Shown: in pieces, positions 10,945 to 21,458 of the stretch
How the letters are laid out: every line of letters begins with the position of its first letter
Numbering within the stretch: the stretch's first letter is position 1
Origin: Pontederia crassipes
Lineage: Eukaryota; Streptophyta; Magnoliopsida; Commelinales; Pontederiaceae
Length of the DNA stretch: 64,000 bases
Assembly: GCA_030549335.1 (NCBI GenBank)
Contig: JAUKPH010000027.1
Span: forward strand, 2,170,001-2,234,000
Direction: 5' to 3'
Program-made: the position numbers and the translations under genes
The notes under the pieces: generated by a model
What the model saw: the letters and a program-made list of their open reading frames with translations, nothing else
The model's database searches: none
Told to the model about the DNA's origin: nothing

Positions 10945-11264
10945 ATGTCATCTTTAGGCTATGATGATGATACTCCATTTTGTGCATGCGGGGAGAAAGC
11001 AAAATTAAACACTTCATGGACAAACAAAAATTCAGGAAGACGATTTTGGGATTGTCCAAATTTTTGAATATATAAAGTTCATTTTTTATTTGTAATAAGA
11101 AAAATAATAGTTACTAATATGTGCTTTGGTAATATTTTCTCCAGACGAAGATCAATAATGTTGTAAAACAACAAGGGAAAATTCGAAGATCGAAACAACT
11201 AAAAATCTTATATTTTATTTTTGGAGTTTTCTCTTATGTTGTTTGCAAAATGAACTTGTTTTAG
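10945..11264 (+). pseudogene. GRF-type zinc-finger/transmembrane protein of the Mutator-like element, broken
   Basis: The ATG at 10945 opens a 40-codon frame with CACGEKAKL, TSWTNKNSGRRF and WDCPNF. This is the CxCG...TS/T..N.GRRF..C pattern of a GRF zinc finger, as in plant At4g04775-like short proteins. A TGA at 11065-11067 follows, where the family normally continues with glycine. After a plausible intron (possible GTAATA donor near 11092, acceptor CTCCAG at 11139-11144), exon 11145-11264 keeps a 39-codon frame. It has a Lys/Gln/Arg-rich stretch then a hydrophobic segment (LYFIFGVFSYVV), ending TAG. GRF finger, basic/coiled region and C-terminal membrane segment is the family layout. It lies between the terminal repeats, convergent with the transposase, so I infer it belongs to the element. 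One stop separates it from a full frame; the splice model is mine. Confidence 0.6.
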
Positions 11265-12762
11265 TTACTATGTCATGGTGTATTAGTTTATGTGATATGA
11301 ATATTTTGTTGTCTGAGAATTGCCTTTCTCATTATGCATTAGAAGGATCAATGTATCAAGTCTAGACAGTAGTAAGCTTCCTTTATGGTTTTACCTTCCT
11401 ATGCTTCGTCTTCTGTCGGTGTCTTTGGTATATTCAAGCTTATATAACAGTACTAAACATTGACTTGTACTTTATCCATTAATTTAGACTACAAGCATGT
11501 CACGCTTGCAGAAGCTTTTAGTTTGTTTTTAGGATACATTGGCTTGTGCTTTATCATCTACTTTATGCGATGATGAATGAATGAGTTAAAAGATACAGAA
11601 GTTGGAGATGTAGTCAATAATGTAGTGATAAGATTATCATACCCCCTGATCGGCTGCTGAAAGTGAAATAGTGAAATCACTTGTTACGTATTATAGGTGT
11701 TAGATAAATATGAATTTATATTCTGAACTAAGAACCTTCACATCAAAAACTGAGTTTACACATATATTTATACATAATAAGATCTAAATTTCTGGTCTAC
11801 TGGTGCTGGTGGTTTGTGAGTACGTCTAATGTGAGTAGGTCATGTATACGTCAGGCAACATATACAGAACATTACCAACATGCACTCTGAATGTTTTATA
11901 TGCACATTATCACAATTTTAATTACCACCATGTAGTTTCAGGCAAGAGAAATCATCTGGGTACGATGTAAAAGATGTACATGTAAAGAAGAGTCATTTGA
12001 GTCCTTATTTGATGCAGCAAAGAGCATTTGCCACATCTCATAACTTGCAGTAAAAAATATTTTGACAGTGTATTTTGGCAGTTCCAATTCTCAAACACAG
12101 AATGCTAATAGATGCTAAGATATGTTACAAACATTAAAGAAAATAAGACAGAATGCATTTGCCACAAAATCCACAAGCTTACACCTGTTCTTGACAAAGT
12201 TAACTTCAAACTGTTGACTTCAGAGCAAACTGCAATATCAGTCTAAACAAATACAACGTGAGCCATAAATGGACCCAACAGGGCTTTTCATTTCAACAGA
12301 TAGTTGAACAAAAGTTTACAAAGTACTTTCAACATCTCCACTATGTTCTCACCCACTTCAATGGACTCAGAAAGAACAACAGTTTCATCTACCATGGTCA
12401 TGGACTTGTGTTCCAATTGATCAACTATGAGGACTAAGCCTTAAAATTCTCGATGTCTGTGCAAATAGCAGAATCACATATGGAGAAACTATAGTTATAT
12501 ACATTACGAAAAATAGAATTCAGCTATGGAGATTAATCATATAACAACAAATTGGTAAGATAAGAGAGTCACATAAGCAAGAAAGTGGTCACGAATTAGA
12601 ATTACATAAAGAAACATGAAACAACCTAAGCAACATAATAGTTCTGTTGCAAAAAAAAATTTGTGTGTTACCTATGGAGACGTGCATGAGAATGATATGT
12701 TTTCGTCCAATCATGTATCGAAAACTTGTAATAAAATACTTATTAGTCGTGAAATCAACGGG
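11265..12762. other. Non-coding centre of the Mutator-like element
   Basis: This AT-rich spacer lies between the convergent GRF-type and transposase remnants. No domain was recognised. The plus-strand open frame at 12647-13138 is the antisense shadow of the transposase tail. Confidence 0.6.
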
Positions 12763-15016
12763 TCAAAGAAATAAAAAATTTATCATTGCAAAGAAAACCT
12801 TAGAAGAGGAACCAATTATTGTGCGACGACTCTTTTTGTTGCTTTTACTTTTTGCTACTTTCTTCTTCGTTCGTGACATTGAAATCTCAACGCTGGATTT
12901 AATTCTATTTGCTTTTTTGGGCCTTCCTTTTGATTTCACACGAGGAGGATCATGTATAACGATATCTAATACTTGTGTACTAATTGCTTTGGCTAATGGC
13001 ATGTCTATGGAATTATTAGGAGCTACGTTAATAACTGATAGTTTTTTGACAAACTCTTCAACAAGTATAGAAGCAACATCAAAGTGCTCAGTTGATCGTA
13101 AGCCCATTTCAGTAGCCATTCTCATATTATATTTGTGATCTAATTTCTGAATTGGGGTAATAATACGTTGTCCATTACATATTTCATATGAATTGCAGTG
13201 AATTATTCGCGCCTTTGAGTATCTAGTATCCAATGTTCAACGTTTAAGGATCGTTCTCCAATGTCCATTACAACCTTCTCATTATTCATATTTCATCCAA
13301 TGTCCATTACAACCTTCTCATTATTCATAACATATAAGATGTGAGAACAGAATATTCCATCTTGCTCGTACATTTTGCAATAGCAACTGACTGAAACACT
13401 CGGATCGTCATTGTACACAACAATGTTCTTCTCTTTATCTTTAGTCACTCCCAAATACACTGAATAGATGACTTTGCGTGACATGTCCTCAATTTTAGTA
13501 GAATGAAAATCAAACATGTGCAAGAATTGATTTTGGAACAAGGAAAATATTTTTGACTGTAGATTTCACCCGCATGTAATTCTAACTGATTTCTTGTAAT
13601 TATAGCAGTCTTGCTATTCATACACTTGAAGTCTTCTCGCTCTTCTGCCTCGCGACGAGAAGAAACTGCCTTATCATATTGGTGTACAATATCAGTTAAT
13701 GTTGTATTGGAATGCACATACCCATCAAAAAATGCGTTGATGTTTTTAGATCTTTGAGTTGTGTGCATGCCTTCTACAAATATATCATTCAAATAAGTTG
13801 AAGTCCAATGACGACGCTTTTCATACATAATAGCAAGCCAATGATCTTTCTGAATATCGTATTTTTACTTCAAACACAACCATTTCTCTTCGAATTCTTC
13901 AGTACTCGAACCATGAATCCACTTTTGACAATCTGCTTCAAAGCCATCCTTAGCATATAAATCATGAAGATTGATCATGGAATTTTTTTTAATATGCCAT
14001 ATGCAATACATGTGGCATGTGTTTGGAAAGACTTTTCGGATTGCGTTGCCCATAGCGATATATTGGTTTGTGATAATACAAATAGGGTATTTTCCAAACA
14101 TACATTTTAACCATGTTTCAAATAGCCAAATAAATGTGTCTTCAATTTCATCTGCTAATAGGGCACATCTAAATAAAATTGATTGTCTATGGTGATTTAC
14201 GCCTATAAAAGGGGCGAACGGCATGCACAATTTGTTCGTTCTATAAGTTATATCGAAACTAACAACATCTCCAAATGTGCAGTAACTATGTCTTGACCTT
14301 GAATCTGTTCAAAAGACATTTCTTATCATGCTATTTTCATCCACTTCCCACTCAAAAATAAATCATTCATCGTCAATCATTTTACTTTGGAAATATCTAA
14401 TGACATCCAAACATTCTTCGCCGACATTATTCTTTTATATCTTCTTCAAATGATCCATTACATTTTGAGTAGTAATAGATGGTTCCCCTGAATAATTAGG
14501 AACTTTAGCAATTTTACTTGGCCCCATTCCAGCATCATGTAAGTTTGACATTACTCCCTTAGAAGAATCCACAATTATGTTGTGTGAGCATAGCCTTTCA
14601 ACCTTTGTCGGTGTAGCAAGAAGATGAGTGTGCTCTTTTTAAAATTTTTTTACCTCCCACGTTCCATCTGTTCTCTTTGTAACTTGTAAATGTGCTTCAC
14701 AACCAAAACGAACATATTTTCTCCTTTTCACTTGCCTTTCAATGTCCTTCCCAGTAATTTCTTTGTGCCCTTCTTTTGAGCATACAAGTAATCTACTAAC
14801 AATTTCTTTTGTCTTCTTATTCTTTCCAGTAAATGATTTTCGCACAGAGAACCCAACAAGCTTACAATAACGATTGTAGAACTCATATGCTTCATTTTCA
14901 TTATCAAAGATCATACCTAAGCATGGTTTTATATTATCACTTGCAAACAAAACTCCTTCATTCATATTATTGTTTTTACCAACCTGTTTATTACGTTGAA
15001 AAAGTGAAGCAAGCAT
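12763..15016 (-). pseudogene. FAR1/FHY3-type MULE transposase, broken
   Basis: Read on the minus strand from the ATG at 15016, the FAR1 DNA-binding region comes first (14639-15016). It shows EAYEFYNRYC, GFSVRKSF and GCEAHLQV, with the family's Cys pattern. The transposase core follows: FGDVVSFDITY, MPFAPFIGVNHH, FIWLFETWL, CHMYCIWHI. Next is a SWIM zinc finger (SCYCKMYEQDG-FCSHIL, about 13360-13420) and a Lys/Arg-rich tail (RVKSKGRPKK). The reading frame is interrupted by TAA at 14639-14641, TAA at 14435-14437, TGA at 14309-14311 and TAA at 13865-13867. There is also a frameshift near 13540 and a further frame change between about 13235 and 13295. The second acidic catalytic position (usual IITDQ) reads IITNQ. 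It is therefore a dead copy. FAR1-family host transcription factors derive from such transposases, but location between MULE ends and decay favour a transposon gene. Confidence 0.85.
13257..13329. repeat. 39-bp tandem duplication in the transposase remnant
   Basis: The 34-bp segment starting TCCAATGTCCATTACAACC occurs at 13257-13290 and 13296-13329, a 39-bp period (13 codons). It duplicates the MNNEKVVMDIG region just after the SWIM finger. Confidence 0.9.
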
Positions 15017-15461
15017 TGCATCAGAAATACATATAAAATCAGTAACACATGACCTACATCAATCATTGCAAACCAAAAGAAGACATAATTTGAGTATTTA
15101 AAAGAAGGATGATCTCACATGACTGATCTATTGAGACAAGGATCCATCTAATAATGATAGAAAACAATAGTTCAGTTTCAATTAAGTTGTTCAATTTAGA
15201 TTAACTGATATATAAATTGTTGATTTTGTGCTCTAGTTTATGGGAACTAGATGAAACTATATATTTAGATTGCTTGTCTTGGTGTCACAATTTGTATGAA
15301 GCAAGTTCAGAACACAATAGACTTCTAAACCTCAAAAAAATAGGAATCTAAGGGAGAAGCACGAAGGTCCAAGGCACAAGAGCAAAAACCTCTGTTCCAA
15401 GGAAGACCGAAGAAGCATCTAAGGGAACAATGTCTTCTGCAGATGCCTCCATTCCACATCG

Positions 15462-16101
15462 GTGTCAGTGTCCAACGTAGGTTGGCGGGTTCCAGGGGCG
15501 GCGGTGTCCAAGGCAGGATGGTGGGCTTCGGGGCAACGACGTCCAAGGCAGGTTGGTGGGTTCCAAGGGCGGCGGCGTCCAAAGCAGGCTGGCGGGCTTC
15601 GGGGCGGTGGCACCCAAGGCAGGCTAGAATCCAAGCAAAATGTCAAGGTCCGATCGGGATCTGGGCGACGTCATCGAAGGCGGGCAGCAAACGAATGCGA
15701 ATGCCATAGATCTCAAAATGACCCTAGATCTCATAAGACCGATGCTTTAGATCTCGACCGGAATGAAAGTGGAACGAGAGCGACTATCGGTGTTCAGGCT
15801 AGCACCGTGCGAGCATCGTCGGCTATCGGCAAGTCAGGGCGAGGGGGCGATCGGTGCGGAGAGGGCAAAAACTTTCGTGTGAAAATGGGGCGATCGGGAC
15901 GGAGAGGGAAAAATTTTTGCACGAAAATGGGGGTAGTGGTGAATCGGACCCTCTCCTCTCCGTTGAACCGGCATGGATCTCGAACCCATTCGCCTTCTTT
16001 TTGTTGGACCGTGCAGGATCAATCTGACCGTAGATTTCTAGATCTGCAAAGAATCATAGCTATGGACCCTTTTGGGATCCACAGTATCCTTTCTCCCTTC
16101 A
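15462..16101 (-). repeat. Right terminal inverted repeat, uninterrupted, with minisatellite
   Basis: This is the complete mirror copy of the left end. From inside to outside it has a GC-rich array of about 35-bp units (GGCGGCGTCCAA-GCAGG, 15462-15635), then three AGATCTC-containing repeats (15708-15760). A unique GC-rich part and the outer end CCTTTCTCCCTTCA (16088-16101) follow. It drives toward the transposase and probably contained its promoter. A 219-codon open frame across it (plus strand) is compositional. Confidence 0.85.
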
Positions 16102-16110
16102 CATTGATGA

Positions 16111-16124
16111 AAGAAAGGTGAGTA

Positions 16125-16177
<53 letters not shown>

Positions 16178-18224
16178 TAATATTTTTTCTTATATTATCT
16201 TAAATTTTAATAACTTCTCTACTTCTTTTATATTTATCATGATTAAATTAGTAAACATTTATTTTGTTCCTTTATATATATTCATGTGTTATATTTATAT
16301 TCGTGCGTATATGGCATTAAAAAATAACTTTTAGGATACCTCAAAGACGTGTTTTACTCAACATTTTTCACAATTATTTTAAAAATAGTGAAATGATGGG
16401 TTTGGTTATAAATGATATTTGTGTTCTTGAATTCATTTTGAATATATATTGCATGTATGATAAAATATAATGAATTTGATTTTTTATTAAATTGAATAGC
16501 TAATATAATTTTTAAATATTTTTTATTGGAGATTGTCCTATACATCACAACAAAATGATACAAAAGAAAGAAAATAATGCGTTGATTATATACTGCATAT
16601 AAATAAAATTACAATCAAGTACAAGAAATCTACACAATAATGATATTGAATGCTGAAATGAATTATATATGAAAACATGAATGTCAAGCACATATCCCAG
16701 TCATCTCAAGAACAAGTTAGAGTTCATAATATATACAACGTGAAAGTTTGTTGGATATAGTGAAAAATTCAAGTATAATAAACTATTTCACATTGATAGA
16801 GGTGATCGAAGAGATGCAACTTTTATAGAGTATGAAGAAAAAGTATGAAACCAAGGGCATCGAACTCTAATTATTCTGGGAGATAATGATTGATCATAAC
16901 ACATTGGACGACAATCCAACAGTGGATAGAATAACTAATGACATTCATAATTATGTGTTGTATGTGTGTGAAGATTTATATTCCTTTGTTGATGTCAATA
17001 TAGAGGATAATATATATCTTATTCCTTATAAAGAAGCCATAATTCTAGTGAGTCAAAATAACTAGTGACAATCACGAGTAATGAAATGGACTTACAAATT
17101 AAAATAGAGCATATTTATCAAAAAGTATACAATATGCAGGTTGCAAATGAGTATTCAAGTGCATGTATGAAATTTTGATTCTTGATAGGCACACACTATA
17201 TTTTTTAGCCTAACATTTTACTTAACAATTCGTAATATTTTTTTTACAAAATATATTATCCTATGACCAAGTTTATCGTCAATAAGGTTGGTTTTAGCAA
17301 AAGTGACATATATGCGTTGGGTATTACACCGTATTATACAAAGTATTATACTTAATACCTAATGAATGTTCATACCATTATGACGATTATTACTATAGCC
17401 AGCTTTAGTGATATATTGTATATAATTAGAAGTAGCTTTCTTCTAGAAAAGTTTAGAGTTTCAGACACGTGTAAAATCCTTAAGGGAGGTTGTGAGAGGA
17501 TGAATCATCTATAAATTATAGGATATTAAGATGAACAATTTTTTTAGGTGATATTAATTATTAAAAATCTAGTTCATGCTAATTATCTCTGTTGGGTGGT
17601 GCAACTATTTCTTGATAGAAAAAAAAAAGATGCATGGTTATACAACACAAGAAAATGAGTATTTGTTTGCAACATGACAAGTACCAGTTTGGACCATTTT
17701 TTTCTTATGGAACTAAGGATCAATTCGATAGCAAGACCACTCTTGATGTATTGTGATAATTAAATGGCAGTAAGCTTAATAAACACGGGGCAAATAGTTC
17801 TAAACAAGACATATTGAAATAGAGTATTATAATATATATGACATAGTAAAAAATAAAAAATGATATTGTCATACATGTCTATTCAAAATAGGCTAATTTA
17901 TTTCCTTACAAAAGTATCCTAACTAAAATATTCATCAAACTATTAGTTTGATAGAGCTTAAAAATAACTAACTCAAAGACGAATATTTATGGATAATATA
18001 ACTCCGGAATAACATCTTTATTTGAACTATAAATAATGGCATTCACAGGAATCGTACGATCTTCATAATCGCAAAAACAATTAATGGCTGATTGAAAATC
18101 GAGCATTGTGTGACAAGTGCACGAAGTCAACAATCAATGTGATTAAAATCGCAAAAATGAATGAAAGCGATGAGGAAACGCTTATAAAATTTGATTACAA
18201 TGTATGGGAGGATCATACTGGATG
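16111..18224. other. AT-rich intergenic DNA after the Mutator-like element
   Basis: A (TA)n microsatellite lies at 16126-16172. The next about 60 bp (TTAAAATAAT to TTCTCTACTTC) matches 20540-20600, so this is the other side of the duplicated block. From about 16250 to 18224 I recognise no gene, domain or element end. Given the tandem arrangement, a third glycine-rich gene could once have lain here, but no remnant is visible. Confidence 0.6.
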
Positions 18225-20620
18225 TTTCCTACATATCAATTGCTTAACATAATGTTCACCCTTCATTCAACTAAAGCATCCGTCGACTTGCAAGCTACTA
18301 ACATTCGCCTAATCTAATGTTTAGGATGGAGGCACTAAAGATAAACTCTAGGCAACATCACATAAAAAAAGTTCAAACTATCAGAACAAACATCACATAA
18401 AATTTTTTTAGCTTAAAGTAGAGACTCCATCCTCTGAATTTATGTAGTCGGAATATTTTAGCTGTTTTCAATACAAATCAGTGTTTTAACGCAAAATAAT
18501 ACCAATATATCAATGACTTATAAATAAAATGGGCATTCCTATTGTTTCACCATAGATTATATTTCTTTCTTTTTCCTTAAAGTTTTAAAAAATCCGAAAG
18601 GATATGTTCGCACTTAGGGCTTCATCGGGTGTTAAACTTTTCATCGTGGGACCATATAATATTTTACTCTTGATGTCAATGAGTAGGATTATATAAAAAA
18701 AATCCCAAATCCAAATAGATTTGGTCCATCCGAAGATATGATTTTTATTATTTTTTTACTTTTAAACTTAATTAATTTTAAGCTTTTATTTGATTTGAAA
18801 AAATAGAATAAAAAATTGAATGTTAACATAATATTTTAAAAAATATTTTGTACTTTGAAATAAATATTAAATAATTATATATATCAGTAATATGAAAAAA
18901 GGGGAAAAAATAAATCATACTCAATCCGAAAGAAGAATATTTAAAAGTTTTAGGCGTCATTGGACAACGGAACTTGGGTCAAACCACGTCAATAGGATCT
19001 AAAGCAGAATCGCGAGCTGGAATCGGAGTGCACATAACCTCGGTTCCAGCGCTCTAATTCTATCTTTTTTTGTGAAACCGGAGTATTGTAGTGGAACAAA
19101 ACTTTTTTCTTTTTAATTTGACGTCACTTCTTTTTTAATTTCATTTTTTTCTTTTCCTATTTTATCTCTCTCACACATTTCTCTTATAAAATAATTTATT
19201 TATTAAAAATATTTGAAATAAAAAATTAATATAATATTATTTATTATTTATTATTTTATTAAAAATTCATGTTTAGTTAAATATAATTAAATTTAAAAAT
19301 GATTTTTATATTTAAATACTATATTTTTAGACAAAATGTTTTCCATAAAATTTTAAATTTTACTTTTATTAATAATAAAATTATACTTTATCTTCATAAT
19401 AACATTTTAAATTAATAAAATTATACTTTATATTTATAATAACAATTTAAATTCAAAACACTCTAAAAATTAATCTATCATATTAACTTTTCTCTATCAT
19501 ATGAACTTCATGATTTAGTTTTTAAACGCAGCCTTAAGATCCACGGTTATGAACATGTGACTCCTTTTGGGGCAATTTGGTAATGAAAATTGGAGTTCCA
19601 CCAAGTTTCCGATAAATAATTGAATTAATAGATTAGTTCAGAGTGTATTTAGATGGAGTAAAATTTGATGATGAGAAATAACGTACTTGATGTGATAGGA
19701 AAAATATATATGATGAGTTAATTTTAATGGGTCATTAAATTAAAAATATGTATATAAAATATAGATTATAAATTTGTTAAAAATTAAAATACATAATATA
19801 TATTAAAAAAATTTATGTTAAAATTTTTGTTTTAAAAAATATTATTTAAATATAAAAAGTTAATTTTTAATAATTTATATTTAATGAAATAATAAAAATG
19901 TTTTAATGAAATAATAAATAATATTATATTAAATATTTATTTATTATATAAAAGGTAAGTAAAAAAGAAAAAAACTAAAAGAAAAAAGAGTTTGCGAAAT
20001 AAAAAAAGTCAGGTCGTCATTTGCAAAAAAGGAGCCAGTTAGATGAAATCTGGATCACGTCACCCTATTCCGTCACAATTATTGCAACCTGATTCTAAGA
20101 ATCAAGCCGAGAAGATCGTTTGACGAAATTACGTGAACCAGCGCTTCCATTAACTATGGCCATCATCTCCTCAGCAGTTAATTCACAACCCCCTGACGCG
20201 GACTAATAAAGTTAGGACACAAAAGATACAATGTCAGCATTGGTACGATTATATTATATTATATTATATTATATTATATTATATTATATTATATTATATT
20301 ATATTATATTATATTATATTATATTATATTATATTATAAAAGTAAACTGAGTTTAAAGTGTGGATTATAAAATGATCCAATCTTGACTTTTATGAGAGTT
20401 CAACAATTAAAACAGAATTGTTCCATAACCCCCACCCACCCCATTTCTTTCCCTGCCTACCAACACTACTACATCTTCATACTAAGTTTATAAGAGTATT
20501 AGCACTGACCCCACATATATTAAAGAAAATGAATATTAAAATAATCTAATAATAACTTGCTTCTTGTTATTTTAAATTTTAGTTACTTCTCTTCTTCTTT
20601 TGTTTTCCAATATATTAACT
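18225..20620. repeat. Second copy of the 5.5-6.6 kb block, with an AT-rich insertion
   Basis: It is paralogous to 5510-6560 and to 16111-16230. The two parts run together here without the Mutator-like element (junction around GTATTAGCACTGACC, 20498-20512). Between about 18720 and 20150 it holds about 1.4 kb absent from the first copy. That insertion is very AT-rich, with partly self-complementary A/T tracts (about 19170-19290 versus 19830-19950). GC-richer ends carry GGCGTCATTGGACAACGG (18953-18970) and, inverted, TTTCGTCAAACGATCTTCTC (near 20125). A non-autonomous TIR element is likely but the boundaries are not firm. Confidence 0.55.
20248..20337. repeat. (ATATT)n microsatellite
   Basis: About 18 copies of a pentanucleotide, immediately after GTCAGCATTGGTACG. 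The paralogous position at 6353 reads AGTTAGATAATAAG without expansion. Confidence 0.95.
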
Positions 20621-21458
20621 ATCTATCTAACGTAAGAAAAAAACTTTTATGATAAGCTCCCGAAGCAGATGTATTCTTTTTTTTTTCTTGATAATTATAT
20701 AAATGTTTCGATTTAGAATCATTTGGTGCCTAAAATTATTAGCATCATTATTTTTCATCACATACTTACATGATCTTCCATTGTTTGTGCATAACTCTGT
20801 CTTCGTCACTCATCATGTTTTTTTTTTGTTGTCGATCTCTCTCTCAACACATTTATAAACATCTTCCATGCTTTTCAAAACTTATTCTTGCCCAGCAAAA
20901 AGGACGATCGGAAATGATCACACTCATAATGCTTTAATTTGCTTTTTTTTAATTAGGTGCCGATTCGGCAACCATTAATGTCCGACTAATGTCGAGCCGA
21001 GAAGATAAATCGACGAAGATTTATTTCCTAGCTAACGTGATAGTTTCAAGAATTGAACTTAGGTTTTATCAACATCGGATCACTTAAGTCGCAGCCCCAC
21101 TAATAGGTTCCGCCAACTAAACGTTGGTTATCACAAGCTTTGCCTTGTCATTGCGAATCCCATGCTAAATTATATTTGCTTGTCCTGATCTTAATGTTCT
21201 CCATATATGCATGAAGTCAGCTGCATGCACAGATAAAAAAACGAAAGAGAGACTGCAGGAACGGACACGGCTCAATCAGGCTATTCGAATATTATGATAT
21301 CATTCGACAGCAATTCATAGTACAGCACTTCAATATACGTTGAGGTGGGAAGTACGCAAACATGCATGGAGGACACAAAAGCTGTCTCCTCCATGCACAC
21401 TCACTTCATCCCCCCCTTATTCCCATATTAGTCTTATAATAACAGTAGGATGTGTTCA
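20621..21458. other. Intergenic DNA; 3' flank of the second glycine-rich gene
   Basis: No gene is supported. A moderately complex stretch at 20950-21150 (GTGCCGATTCGGCAACC, CCCACTAATAGGTTCCGCC) looks like a repeat family, but I cannot name it. The last part should include the 3' untranslated region of the minus-strand gene. Confidence 0.5.

Larger units (their letters stand above)
6577..16101. mobile_element. Mutator-like element with long GC-rich terminal repeats, split by a solo LTR
   Basis: The left terminal inverted repeat is 6577-6933 continued at 9989-10229; the right one is 15462-16101 in reverse orientation. Outer ends align as GTAAGGGAAAAAGGAT versus TGAAGGGAGAAAGGAT. Further matching landmarks include GCGGTCCAACAAAAAG/GCACGGTCCAACAAAAAG, GTTGAACCGG-type runs, AAATTTTTCCCTC and GAGATCTAGGG repeats. 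Removing the solo LTR gives an element of about 6.5 kb. Inside are a FAR1-type transposase (minus strand) and a GRF-type zinc-finger gene (plus strand). CATTGA abuts the right end (16102-16107) and occurs at 6555-6560, about 16 bp outside the left end. It is a possible remnant of the 9-bp target duplication, with filler on the left. Superfamily is set by the transposase domains. Both genes are broken, so the copy should not move on its own. Confidence 0.8.

Noticed and set aside
12647-13138. 163-codon plus-strand open frame
   Set aside because: Antisense of the transposase C-terminal region, whose minus-strand frame has recognisable FAR1-family sequence.
15462-16121. 219-codon open frame on the plus strand
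   Set aside because: It lies in the GC-rich terminal repeat; the array and CpG-rich sequence lack stop codons by composition, and the mirror copy at the left end does not keep the frame.
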